Assembly: GCA_900759475.1 (NCBI GenBank)
Contig: CAAEVK010000021.1
Span: 1-15,428, forward strand
Direction of reading: 5' to 3'
DNA from: Clostridia bacterium
Lineage (GTDB): Bacteria > Bacillota > Clostridia > TANB77 > CAG-508
DNA length: 15,428 nucleotides
A program made the translations under genes and the position numbers. The notes beneath the pieces are model-generated. The model made no database searches and was not told where the DNA came from. It was given only the letters and a program-made list of their open reading frames with translations. Shown piece by piece: positions 1 through 7,428 of the stretch (the stretch's first letter is position 1; each line of letters starts with the position of its first letter).

Positions 1-885
1 GGAAGTATAAAAATAACAGGAATAACATTAGCCAATAAAACCTTAACTAAAACAGGTACAACAAATCCAACAGTAACAATAACACCAACGATAACACCAA
101 GTAATGCAACGAATAAAGGTGTAACATGGAGTAGTAGTAATCCGGCAGTAGCAACAGTTAATGCGAGTGGGGTAGTAACATATGTAAAAGAAGGAACAAC
201 AATCATAACTGCAACAGCTCAAGATGGTTCAGGAATAAAAGGAACCTGTACAGTAACTTGTACAGAGAATATTAAAGTAACTGGAATTTCATTGTTTCAC
301 CCAACATTGTTTCCTGAAAGTCCGACGTACACTATCGTTCCACAGATAACGCCAAGTAATGCAACAAATAAAGGGGTAAGCTGGAGTAGTAGCAATCCGG
401 CAGTAGCAACTGTTAATACAAGTGGAGTAGTAACTTATATAAGTTCAGGAACAGCTGTTATAACGGCAACAGCAATAGATGGCTCAGGAGTAGTTGGAAA
501 ATGTACTGTGATATGTGCAGATGGTGGTCTTTATACCTTTTATTTGGAGAATAATGCGTGTGGAGGCTATGGAACTACAATGACTAAAACATGGAATTTA
601 GATCTTACGAATATTTCTAATTTGGGTTTTGAATTATGGGTTGGAACAAATGCTTATTATGGATGGCAAGTTTTTGTTGAATTAATAGTTGGAGATAATC
701 AGGTCGTATATAAAGCAGGACAGTCATCGTCAGGATCAAATGATGGATTTATTCTTGAACAATCGAGTTGGGATGTCGGAAATATTTCCCAAGCTACACT
801 AAAAATGACTGTTTATGGAAGAAAAGTGCCAGGTGATGACTGGGGATATACATGGGGAGGATTACGAATTATAAATATATGGTAA
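1..885 (+). CDS. Surface/secreted protein with tandem bacterial Ig-like (Big_2) domains, 5'-truncated by the window
   Basis: The frame is open from the first base, so this is the last 294 residues of a longer protein; a TTG at 292 is internal and not a credible start. Two Ig-like group 2 modules are visible, about residues 1-87 and 88-175. Each has the family's signature order: a TPSNATNKGV segment, WSSSNPAVATVN, SGVVTY, then TAT/ITATA and DGSG. Big_2 domains are beta-sandwich spacers in adhesins, surface-layer proteins and secreted enzymes, so an extracellular location is likely, although the signal peptide would lie upstream. The last ~120 residues form a different, aromatic and glycine-rich segment ending in NIW, probably a beta-rich domain that I do not recognise. 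There is no LPXTG sorting motif or C-terminal membrane anchor. A hairpin follows the stop by about 65 nt. Domain identity is confident; function is unknown. Confidence 0.85.
   Translation, partial: GSIKITGITLANKTLTKTGTTNPTVTITPTITPSNATNKGVTWSSSNPAVATVNASGVVTYVKEGTTIITATAQDGSGIKGTCTVTCTENIKVTGISLFHPTLFPESPTYTIVPQITPSNATNKGVSWSSSNPAVATVNTSGVVTYISSGTAVITATAIDGSGVVGKCTVICADGGLYTFYLENNACGGYGTTMTKTWNLDLTNISNLGFELWVGTNAYYGWQVFVELIVGDNQVVYKAGQSSSGSNDGFILEQSSWDVGNISQATLKMTVYGRKVPGDDWGYTWGGLRIINIW
91..234 (+). repeat. Direct repeat copy 1, encoding a Big_2 module
   Basis: This 144-nt stretch is repeated exactly 255 nt (85 codons) downstream with high nucleotide identity over its core (ATAACxCCAAGTAATGCAAC to GATGGxTCAGGA). 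Similarity at DNA level, not only protein level, suggests recent duplication or gene conversion of the Ig-like module. Confidence 0.8.
346..489 (+). repeat. Direct repeat copy 2, encoding a Big_2 module
   Basis: Second copy of the 144-nt module, in phase with the first, with mostly synonymous differences in the core and more divergence after the SGVVTY segment. In-phase repeats like this can expand or contract by recombination and can collapse in short-read assembly. Confidence 0.8.
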
Positions 886-949
886 TACTTAATCAAAAAC
901 ATCTAAATACTTTTAAAAGGATAATTCTACCCAAAACAGAATAATCAAT

Positions 950-992
950 ATATAATATAGGAGAGTAACATTGCTACTCTCCTATATTATAT
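950..992. terminator. Perfect 18-bp hairpin with 7-nt loop, likely (bidirectional) terminator
   Basis: Arms 950-967 and 975-992 are perfectly complementary around a 7-nt loop. The GC core is GGAGAGTA/TACTCTCC, flanked by AT pairs. No T-run follows on the + strand, so it is not a canonical intrinsic terminator. Its position 65 nt after the surface-protein stop and upstream of the mutL promoter suggests transcription termination or mRNA 3'-end protection. Confidence 0.6.
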
Positions 993-1072
993 GGCATATT
1001 AGAGAAAAGTGATGTGTATTTAGTCCTATTTTTAGTATGCAAGATGTTTTTTTTTCAAATTTAATAAAAAAC

Positions 1073-1102
1073 TGTACAAAAAATACTATTTAATGATATA
1101 AT
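1073..1102 (+). promoter_or_regulatory. Putative sigma-A promoter of mutL
   Basis: A perfect -10 TATAAT at 1097-1102 lies 18 nt after a partial -35 TGTACA at 1073-1078. It is the only good promoter-like site between the hairpin at 950-992 and mutL, and would give a leader of about 60 nt. Confidence 0.55.
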
Positions 1103-1127
1103 TTGCATGGATAAAGAATGAATAGTA

Positions 1128-1153
1128 CAAAATTTGTTTTTAAACAAATTTTG
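1128..1153 (+). promoter_or_regulatory. Perfect inverted repeat in the mutL leader, next to the ribosome binding site
   Basis: Arms CAAAATTTGTTT (1128-1139) and AAACAAATTTTG (1142-1153) are perfect 12-bp complements separated by two T residues. The repeat ends 2-3 nt before the GGAG ribosome binding site (1156-1159). It could be a DNA operator or an AT-rich RNA hairpin affecting mutL translation. The two-base spacer makes a protein-binding palindrome at least as likely as a hairpin. Confidence 0.5.
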
Positions 1154-1167
1154 AAGGAGAAATAAAC

Positions 1168-3204
1168 GTGGGAAATATTGTATTATTAGATGATTTAACG
1201 ATTAACCAAATAGCCGCAGGAGAAGTAATAGAAAGACCAGCTTCTGTAGTAAAAGAATTAGTAGAAAATTCAATCGATGCAGGGGCAACAAAAGTAGATA
1301 TAGAAATAAAAAATGGAGGAATATCTTACATTAGAATTACAGATAATGGAAAAGGAATTGCACCAGATGATATGGAAATGGCATTTGAAAGACATGCTAC
1401 TAGCAAAATAAGAAAAGCAGAAGATTTAAATACAGTAACTTCCATGGGGTTTAGAGGTGAAGCATTGGCAAGTATTGCTGCAATTGCCAATGTAGAAATG
1501 GTATCAAGAAAACCAGAAAGTACAATTGGTTATAGAATACTTATAGAAGGAGGAAAAATATTAGAAAAAGGAGAGTTTGGGTGCCCTGTAGGAACAACAA
1601 TTACAGTACAAAATTTATTTTTTAATACTCCAGTTAGATATAAATTTTTGAAAAAAGATTACACAGAATCTGGTTATATAGAAGACTTTGTAACAAGACT
1701 TGCTTTGGTAAATAAAAATATAGCAGTAAAATTTATTAATACAGGAAAAACAGTAATTCAAACTTCTGGAGATGGAAATATAAAAAGTATTTTGTACCAT
1801 ATTTATGGAAAAGACGTTTCTTCTGGAGTAGTGGATATAGATTATATTTACGAAGATATTCATGTGACAGGTGTTGCAGGGAAACCTGAAATTGCTCGTT
1901 CTAATAAAGCAAATCAAATATTTTTTGTTAACAAAAGATATGTAAAAGATAAAACCTTGTCAGCTGCTATAGAACAGGCATACAAAGGATTAATTACTAT
2001 TGGAAAATTTGCATTTTGCATTTTTAATATAGAAATAAATCCACAAAAAGTAGATGTAAATGTTCATCCATCCAAATTAGAAGTTAGATTTTCGGATGAA
2101 TCAAAAGTTTTTAAAGCTGTGTTTCATGCTATTAAGAATGCACTGTTAGGAGAAGAACTGGTAAAAAATACTGAAAAAGAAGAAATGCAACCAATAAAAG
2201 AAAAAACAGTGGAAGCTATAGCAACAGTAAAGCAAGAAATAGAGCAAAGAACTATGAGAATACCAACATTATTTTCTAGAGGAAAAGATAAAAAAGAAAC
2301 ACTTCAAGAAAGAGAAAATGTAATTGAGGAATTATTCAAAAACAAAACAATTACAGAAAAAAGAGAAGATCCAGAAGAAATTGCAAAGCAAAATATACCA
2401 ACACCTACAGAAGAACAAGTAGAACAAATGGCTAATATAATTGCAAGTAATTCAACTGCTATAGAAACAAAAGAACCTTCTAAAGAATTTGTGGAAATGT
2501 ATACAAAAACGTTTGGACAAGAGCCAATTACGACAAGACAAGAAGAAAAAATAGAGTATACACATATGAAGTTAGAAGATGGAAAAAACTTATCCGTTTT
2601 TGAAGACAAAGAAAGCTATTCAAAAATACCAGACTATAAGATTATAGGAATTGCATTTTCTACTTATATTATATTAGAAATGAAGGACGAAATTTACATT
2701 ATAGACCAGCATGCTGCACATGAAAGAATTATGTATGAAAAAGTAAAAAATAATTTTTATTCCGATGGTCCAAAAGATTCTCAATTAATGTTAGTACCAG
2801 ATGTAATTACATTAACACATAAAGAAACAGCAATAGTAAAAGAAAATATAGCCATGTTTGAAAAAGCAGGCTTTACACTAGAGGAATTTGGAGATAATAC
2901 CATCAAATTAACAGGTGTTCCTAATATTTGTATGGAATTAAATACAAAACAATTATTTTTAGATATATTAGATGAAATTGACACTGTTGCAATTACAGCA
3001 AGACAAGAAAAAGAAGATAAATTTATTGCAACTATTGCTTGCAAGGCTGCCGTAAAAGCAAATATGAAATTAGATATACAAGAAGTAGATAGTTTAATGA
3101 AAAAGTTACTTGTATTACCAAATCCATTTACTTGTCCACATGGAAGACCAACAGCTATAAAAATGACCAAAACAGACATTGAAAAAAAATTTAGTAGAAG
3201 ATAG
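1168..3204 (+). CDS. mutL: DNA mismatch repair protein MutL (endonuclease type)
   Basis: MutL couples mismatch recognition by MutS to strand incision. The N-terminal GHKL ATPase is complete: KEL with the catalytic Glu at residue 30, ENS(I)DAGA with the Mg-binding Asn34, DNGKG at 59-63 and GFRGEAL at 94-100. A charged low-complexity linker runs from about 330 to 490. The C-terminal dimerisation/endonuclease domain has DQHAAHERIMYE starting at D513, an ACK motif, CPHGRP from C656 and a terminal FSRR. This is the metal-binding set of nicking MutL proteins found in bacteria without MutH. Length (678 aa) is normal. The GTG start at 1168 sits 8 nt after GGAG (1156-1159) and matches the family N-terminus. 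No mutS is in the window. miaA follows after 13 nt, an arrangement common in Firmicutes. No in-frame CGG codon was found. Confidence 0.97.
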   Translation: MGNIVLLDDLTINQIAAGEVIERPASVVKELVENSIDAGATKVDIEIKNGGISYIRITDNGKGIAPDDMEMAFERHATSKIRKAEDLNTVTSMGFRGEALASIAAIANVEMVSRKPESTIGYRILIEGGKILEKGEFGCPVGTTITVQNLFFNTPVRYKFLKKDYTESGYIEDFVTRLALVNKNIAVKFINTGKTVIQTSGDGNIKSILYHIYGKDVSSGVVDIDYIYEDIHVTGVAGKPEIARSNKANQIFFVNKRYVKDKTLSAAIEQAYKGLITIGKFAFCIFNIEINPQKVDVNVHPSKLEVRFSDESKVFKAVFHAIKNALLGEELVKNTEKEEMQPIKEKTVEAIATVKQEIEQRTMRIPTLFSRGKDKKETLQERENVIEELFKNKTITEKREDPEEIAKQNIPTPTEEQVEQMANIIASNSTAIETKEPSKEFVEMYTKTFGQEPITTRQEEKIEYTHMKLEDGKNLSVFEDKESYSKIPDYKIIGIAFSTYIILEMKDEIYIIDQHAAHERIMYEKVKNNFYSDGPKDSQLMLVPDVITLTHKETAIVKENIAMFEKAGFTLEEFGDNTIKLTGVPNICMELNTKQLFLDILDEIDTVAITARQEKEDKFIATIACKAAVKANMKLDIQEVDSLMKKLLVLPNPFTCPHGRPTAIKMTKTDIEKKFSRR

Positions 3205-3217
3205 AAGGGAAGAAACT

Positions 3218-4137
3218 ATGAAACCGAAAGTCATTGTGATTGCTGGTCCAACAGCATCTCGGAAAAACAAGATTATCAGTAGAACTTGCAAAACAAATTC
3301 GGGGGAGAGATTGTATCAGCAGATTCAATGCAAATTTACCAAGATATGACAATTGGTACAGCAAAACCTGCAATAGAAGAAATGCAAGGAATAAAACATT
3401 ATTTAATAGATTGTATTTTGCCTAGTCAAAGATATAGTGTATCAGACTATAAAAGAGATGCTATGCAAGCAATAGGAGAGATTCTTCAAAAAAGGAAAAC
3501 ACCTATAGTTGTAGGTGGAACAGGATTGTATATTAGTTCACTTGTTGAAAATATACAATATCCTGAATTAACATTGGATGAAGAATATAGAGAATATTTA
3601 AACCAAATAGTAGAAAAACGAGGGTTAGAGGTATTGTATCAAAAAGCTTTAACAATTGACCCACAGGCAATGGAGAAAATTAGCCCAAATGATCAAAAAA
3701 GAATTATGCGTGTTTTAGAAATTTACAAACAAACAGGAAAAACAAAGACAGAACAAGAAATAGAATCTAAAAAACAAGAAATACCATATGATTATAAAGT
3801 TTTTGCAATTTCATTAGACAGAGCAATTTTATATGATAGAATTAATAAAAGAGTAGATATTATGATACAAAATGGATTAATACAAGAGGTAAAAAATCTG
3901 CTAAAGAAATACAAAAATTTTCCAACTGCATTACAGGGACTAGGATATAAGGAAACAAAACAATATTTAGATGGAGAAATTACAAAAGAAGAAATGATAG
4001 AAAAAATAAAGCAAGAAAGTAGAAAATATGCTAAAAGACAGTTTACTTGGTTTCGAAAAAACAAAGAAATAATTTGGCTAGATGGAATGGAAAATTTACA
4101 AAAAAATATTTCTATAATTTTAGAACAAATGAGGTGA
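3218..4137 (+). CDS. miaA: tRNA dimethylallyltransferase MiaA; reading frame needs two +1 shifts at CGG codons
   Basis: MiaA adds the dimethylallyl group to A37 of tRNAs reading UNN codons. The ATG at 3218 starts MKPKVIVIAGPTAS, then the frame meets CGG at 3260-3262. Skipping the C restores the P-loop GKT and RLSVELAKQI until a second CGG at 3300-3302. Skipping that C gives GGEIVSADSMQIYQDMTIGTAKP and the rest of the protein through to TGA. With both skips the product is 305 aa, a normal MiaA length, and the two glycines (residues 15 and 28) fall at family positions. Without skipping, translation ends at a TGA near 3346; with one skip it ends near 3425. The second shift could instead be placed a few bases earlier (an extra A at 3297). 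Both halves look under purifying selection, so I annotate one gene, not a pseudogene. Alternatives are sequencing error or a recent double mutation. Confidence 0.85.
3260..3263 (+). other. CGGA frameshift site 1 in miaA (P-loop glycine 15)
   Basis: The in-frame codon after GCA TCT is CGG. Reading CGGA as one glycine, or skipping C, continues directly into AAA ACA to complete GPTASGKT. The glycine before Lys-Thr in this P-loop is essentially invariant, which argues for Gly rather than Arg at this site. Confidence 0.75.
3300..3303 (+). other. CGGG frameshift site 2 in miaA (glycine 28)
   Basis: In the frame entered after site 1, the codon after CAA ATT is CGG. Reading CGGG as one glycine joins AKQI to GGEIVSADS. 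An extra A at 3297 would give AKQF-GGEI instead. The CGG placement is preferred because it matches the other five sites and gives the aliphatic residue usual before the N/G-G-E-I motif. Confidence 0.65.
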
Positions 4138-4145
4138 AAATACTT

Positions 4146-5398
4146 TTGAAAGAACAATCTTCAAAAATAAAAAAAGAAAAGAAAATAAATATTAATCTAA
4201 AAAAATTAATTTCCGTTATTATTATTACAGGAATTTTAATTTATTTTGTAGTTGTTCTATATAATTTAATTAAAGAGCCAACCAATATATTTATGGTAGA
4301 AAATCGGAGTACTTAACCAAGAAGAAGACAGTATTCGGTTATATTATAAGAGAAGAAACTGTATTAAAAGGGCAAAACTATAAAAATGGAATGGTAAAAA
4401 TAAAAGCGGAAGGAGAAAGAGTAGAAAAAGGCGGGACTGTATTTCGCTATTATACAAAAGGAGAAAGTGACTTAATAAAAAAAATAGAAGAGCTAGATAT
4501 AAAAATAGATGAAGCATTACAAAAAGAGAACACAATTCCTACTGCCGATACAAAAATATTGGAAAGTAAAATAGACAATAAGCTAAACGAAGTATATAGA
4601 AAAAATTCTTTGAGCCAAATTAGTGAAATCAAAAAAGAAATCGAAGAGGCAATTACTAAAAAAGCACAAATAGCAGGAGACTTAAGCTCTGCAGGATCGT
4701 ATGTAAAAAAATTAATTAATGAAAGAGCAGAATATGAAAATCAATTAAATTCAGGAACAGAAAATGTAATGACTGAAAAAGCAGGAACTGTATCTTATAA
4801 AGTAGATGGATTAGAAAGTGTACTTAATCCAAATGATTTTAGTAATATTAGTAGTAAATTATTAGAAGATTTAAATTTAAAGGCAGGACAAATTATAGAG
4901 ACTAGTGAAGAAAGTGGAAAAGTAATTAATAATTTTCAATTTTATATAGCTACTATTATGAATTCTACTGAAGCAAAAGAAGCTAAAGTAGGAGATAAGT
5001 TAAAATTAAGGATAGCATCTTCTAAAGAAATTAGTGTAACAATATCACATATTGTAGAAGAAAATGAAAAAAGAGTTATTATTTTTGAAACAAATCAATA
5101 TTTGCCGGAACTAATTAGTTATCGAAAAATTTCTATAGAAGTAATTTGGTGGAGTGATAATGGACTAAAAGTTCCAAACTCTGCAATTATAACAGAAGAA
5201 GAAATGAACTATGTAACTAGAAATAGGGCTGGGTATTTAGACAAAATTTTGGTAAAAATATTAAGAAAAAATGAAAACTATGCAATTGTAGAAAGTTATT
5301 CTAACGAAGAATTAAAGGAATTGGGTTATACAGATAAAGAAATATTAAGCATGAAAACGATTAGTTTATATGATGAAATTGTGCTAAACAATTCATAA
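4146..5398 (+). CDS. HlyD-like single-pass envelope protein of the sepF neighbourhood; two +1 shifts at CGG codons
   Basis: A TTG start at 4146 follows a good GAGGTGA site overlapping the miaA stop; a GTG at 4134 is possible but has a poorer ribosome binding site. The product has a short Lys-rich cytoplasmic segment, one membrane helix (about residues 21-41), then an extracellular region with a biotinyl-lipoyl-like half motif (GYIIREE...KIKAEGERVEKGGTVFRYY), a coiled coil (about 105-200) and a C-terminal beta-barrel-like part. This matches HlyD/efflux-adaptor-like proteins found beside sepF in Clostridia; the function is not established to my knowledge. The frame meets CGG at 4305-4307 (TAA two codons later) and again at 4336-4338 (TAA near 4384). 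Skipping the C both times yields ENGVLNQEEDSIGYIIREE and a 416-residue protein. No transporter ATPase is adjacent, so a structural division role is as likely as export. Confidence 0.75.
4305..4308 (+). other. CGGA frameshift site 1 in the HlyD-like gene (glycine 54)
   Basis: The in-frame codon after GAA AAT is CGG, followed by AGT ACT TAA. Consuming CGGA as glycine gives ENGVLNQEED, a typical start of the extracytoplasmic part, and avoids the immediate stop. Confidence 0.7.
4336..4339 (+). other. CGGT frameshift site 2 in the HlyD-like gene (glycine 64)
   Basis: In the frame entered after site 1, the codon after AGT ATT is CGG. Consuming CGGT as glycine gives SIGYIIREETV, matching the conserved GYIIR-type motif. 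An extra A at 4333 (S-F-G-Y) is the alternative placement. The distance from site 1 is 31 nt. Confidence 0.65.
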
Positions 5399-5453
5399 AT
5401 ATTACAGAAATATTACATAGATATTAAGTTTATATTACAAACAAACCAAGGTA

Positions 5454-5482
5454 TTGACAAGATACAAAAAAAGATAGATACT
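5454..5482 (+). promoter_or_regulatory. Putative promoter of sepF
   Basis: A perfect -35 TTGACA at 5454-5459 is followed, 17 nt later, by a weak -10 GATACT at 5477-5482. It would allow sepF-divIVA to be transcribed separately from the mutL-miaA run. Confidence 0.5.
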
Positions 5483-5526
5483 AATTATATCATAATACCA
5501 AGGAGAAATTTTAGGAGGTTTTTTAA

Positions 5527-5982
5527 ATGGGTAACACAGTAGTAAACAGAGTTTTAGATTTTTTTAGAGCTGACAATGGTGCAGAAGAAGAGGAAGAAGA
5601 AGTAGAAAATGCATATGGATATGAAGAAGAAACAGGAGAAGAAGAAGAAAAAGGTTTTTTTGGTAGAAAAAACAAGGTTGTCAATATGCCACAAACACAA
5701 GTAAGAATGAAAATATGCAAACCTACTAGTTTTGAGCAATCAGAAGAAATTTGTAACGAATTAAAAGAAAAAAAGTCAATTATTGTAAATTTAGAATATG
5801 TTAACAAAGATGTTGCAAGACGTATTGTTGACTTTATTAGTGGATCAGTTCATGCACTAGATGGTCATATTGAAAAAATATCTAATTCTATTTTTTTAGT
5901 GGCACCATTTAATTATGATATTGTAAATGATATGGCAAGAGAAGAAATAAAAAATAAATTATCTGTATCTTGGTTAAAATAA
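5527..5982 (+). CDS. sepF: Cell division protein SepF
   Basis: SepF bundles FtsZ filaments and tethers them to the membrane during septation. The 151-residue product has the family architecture: an N-terminal amphipathic segment (MGNTVVNRVLDFFR), a highly acidic linker (about residues 18-42), then the DUF552 alpha/beta core with SIIVNLEYVNKDVARRIVDFISGSVHALDGHIEKISNSIFLVAP. The VNL, RIVDF, G-x-x-x-ALDG and IFLVAP segments are diagnostic. The ATG is 8 nt after a strong AGGAGG (5513-5518). It is followed by divIVA, the typical division-site cluster, but ylmE, ylmG and ylmH are not present here. A short 8-bp repeat (5991-5998/6017-6024) in the gap to divIVA is too weak to call. Confidence 0.96.
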   Translation: MGNTVVNRVLDFFRADNGAEEEEEEVENAYGYEEETGEEEEKGFFGRKNKVVNMPQTQVRMKICKPTSFEQSEEICNELKEKKSIIVNLEYVNKDVARRIVDFISGSVHALDGHIEKISNSIFLVAPFNYDIVNDMAREEIKNKLSVSWLK

Positions 5983-6040
5983 AAAATAACCTTATTGTTT
6001 AAATGCAACTTTTTTTACAATAAGAAAATAGGAGGAAAAT

Positions 6041-6490
6041 ATGCTAACACCTTTAGATATAGAAAATAAAAAATTTTCTAAACAAATGATGAATGGTTAT
6101 AATGTAGATGAAGTAGACGATTTTTTGGATGAATTAACAGCAGACTATGAAAAATTATATAAAGAAAATAGCGAACTAAAAACAAAATCAGAAGAACAAA
6201 AAAATGATTTGGAAAAATATAGAAATATAGAAACAACGCTACAAAGTACATTAATGATGGCACAATCAACAGCAGAAGAAGTAAAAAGTGTTGCACAAAA
6301 AGAAGCTGATCAAATATTAAAAAATGCACAATTGGAAGCAAGAACATCAGTTGATGAATTAAATGCGCAAATTATTGCAAAACAACATGAATTTGAAGAA
6401 GTAAAAAAACAAATTGATGTATATAAAGCAAAAATAGAAGCATTATTGATTTCTCAATTAGAATTATTAAAAGATGTAAAAGATGAATAA
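6041..6490 (+). CDS. divIVA: Cell division/polarity protein DivIVA
   Basis: DivIVA binds negatively curved membrane at septa and poles and recruits partners. The 149-residue protein starts MLTPLDIENKKFSKQMMNGYNVDEVDDFLDELTADYEKL, the hallmark lipid-binding N-terminal domain with its GYNVDEVDDFLD motif. A long Lys/Glu/Gln-rich coiled coil (about 45-145) follows. The Shine-Dalgarno AGGAGG lies 6-7 nt before the ATG. Directly after sepF and ahead of a terminator, it ends the division block. Length is at the short end of the family and there is no extended tail. Confidence 0.95.
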   Translation: MLTPLDIENKKFSKQMMNGYNVDEVDDFLDELTADYEKLYKENSELKTKSEEQKNDLEKYRNIETTLQSTLMMAQSTAEEVKSVAQKEADQILKNAQLEARTSVDELNAQIIAKQHEFEEVKKQIDVYKAKIEALLISQLELLKDVKDE

Positions 6491-6509
6491 GGAGGCAACT
6501 CCTTATTTT
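6486..6509 (+). terminator. Intrinsic terminator after divIVA, overlapping its stop codon
   Basis: A 9-bp stem AATAAGGAG (6486-6494) pairs with CTCCTTATT (6499-6507) around a GCAA tetraloop, followed by further T residues. The stop TAA (6488-6490) is inside the left arm. Confidence 0.75.
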
Positions 6510-6681
6510 AATAGGCACAAATGAGCAAATAAAAATGTACAAACCATGTTGTGTTAATGGATGTTGACAAGAGTAAATAAAAATATGGTGTAACAAGAAA
6601 AGGAAAATAATAAAAGATAACATCTTAAAGCACTTGAAAAAACGACAAGAATACAATAAAATAAAAAAGTGGTGATAATAA

Positions 6682-6867
6682 ATGATGTTTTTAAAAATAT
6701 TAGGAGCAATATTAGCAGTATTAGGTATAATATTAGTGTATGATGCACGTCCTATTACAAGAAGAATATTTAGTTTTGGAGATCAAAACGAAGCAAGTAT
6801 GGGGATGAAAATAATAGGTTTTGTTTTTGCGATAGCTGCTGGATTGCTAATTTATTTTAATACTTAG
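6682..6867 (+). CDS. Small two-helix membrane protein of unknown function
   Basis: The 61-residue protein consists of two hydrophobic helices (about residues 4-20 and 43-58) joined by a polar loop with ARPITRRIFSFGDQNEAS. The start is preceded by GTGGTGAT, an acceptable ribosome binding site; the second Met may also be used. Similar small proteins are common beside clostridial housekeeping genes, but I do not recognise a named family. It stands alone, between the divIVA terminator and its own strong terminator. The upstream 190 nt contain a TTGAAA (6634-6639) and TAAAAT (6657-6662) spaced by 17 nt, a possible promoter with a very short leader. Confidence 0.7.
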   Translation: MMFLKILGAILAVLGIILVYDARPITRRIFSFGDQNEASMGMKIIGFVFAIAAGLLIYFNT

Positions 6868-6891
6868 TACTAATACATTTGAAGGAATAGA

Positions 6892-6940
6892 AAAAAGCAT
6901 CTATCATTTTGGGAGTATGCAAAAATGATAGATGCTTTTT
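6892..6940 (+). terminator. Strong intrinsic terminator
   Basis: Perfect 19-bp arms (6892-6910 and 6922-6940) enclose an 11-nt loop. The right arm ends in five T residues and the left begins with A residues, so it could work in both directions. The following ~180 nt (6941-7123) hold no gene or clear signal that I can see. Confidence 0.9.
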
Positions 6941-7123
6941 ATGTGTTTATAGATAGTGCTTTCAAGCATAAAACATAGTTTTAGATAAGAACCAAAAAGC
7001 AAACAATCGTATTTTAATCAATATATCAAATATGTCAGTTTGGGTAATTGTATTGCATAAATTAGTTACCTAAATAAAAAGAATGATTATGTTCGAAATT
7101 ATGTAAAAAAAATATATCTACTC

Positions 7124-7152
7124 TTGACCAGATACCTAATTTATGTTAATAT
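7124..7152 (+). promoter_or_regulatory. Promoter of the valS T-box transcript
   Basis: TTGACC at 7124-7129 and TAATAT at 7147-7152 are spaced by 17 nt, with a TG one base before the -10 (extended -10). Transcription would begin about 7159, just before the T-box stem I. Confidence 0.65.
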
Positions 7153-7159
7153 AAATACT

Positions 7160-7405
7160 ATCATAATAGTAAAAACAATAAAAAAAGAGGAGTATGTTTA
7201 TACTACTTACAGAGAAAAAGAGTCCGTGGCTGAAAGCTCTTTTAAGTATAGAGAAACAGAAGGTAGCTTTTTTAGTTGAAATAGTGAAAAAAAGTAGTTA
7301 TTTCCGTATAAGCAACGTTAAATGCTATAATGAAGATATAAATTAAGGTGGTACCGCGCCAACACGCCCTTAGAAGACAAAGTTTTCTGAAGGCGTGTTT
7401 TGTTA
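7160..7405 (+). promoter_or_regulatory. T-box riboswitch controlling valS
   Basis: The T-box sequence TTAAGGTGGTACCGCG (7343-7358) is a near-perfect match to the conserved antiterminator bulge. It is followed by a terminator hairpin with arms 7361-7378 and 7382-7399 and a TTTT tail. Upstream, 7200-7300 contains the stem I region with the AGAGAAAAAGAGT...GTGGCTGAAAGCTC elements typical of these leaders. A GTA in GAAGGTAGC (7263-7265) is the likely specifier codon for valine, consistent with the downstream gene. In the known mechanism, uncharged tRNA-Val stabilises the antiterminator and switches valS on. Class is certain; the exact specifier is an inference. Confidence 0.93.
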
Positions 7406-7428
7406 ATAAAGAAAGGAGATGATGCAAT

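Noticed and set aside
3286..4137. A separate miaA start at TTG 3286, treating the upstream part as non-coding
   Set aside because: It would remove the P-loop. The missing N-terminus is fully present in two other frames with exact family spacing, behind a proper ATG and ribosome binding site at 3218.
3218..5398. miaA and the HlyD-like gene as ordinary decaying pseudogenes
   Set aside because: Apart from the CGG sites there are no other stops, deletions or degraded motifs, and obg shows the same lesions. Decay would not repeat the same event six times. Sequencing error remains possible and is listed as the main alternative.
5991..6024. CTTATTGT/ACAATAAG repeat between sepF and divIVA as a terminator
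   Set aside because: Only 8 AT-rich pairs with an 18-nt loop; too weak, and divIVA has no separate promoter that I can see.
6564..6592. TTGACA at 6564-6569 as a promoter for the small membrane protein
   Set aside because: No acceptable -10 hexamer lies 16-18 nt downstream.
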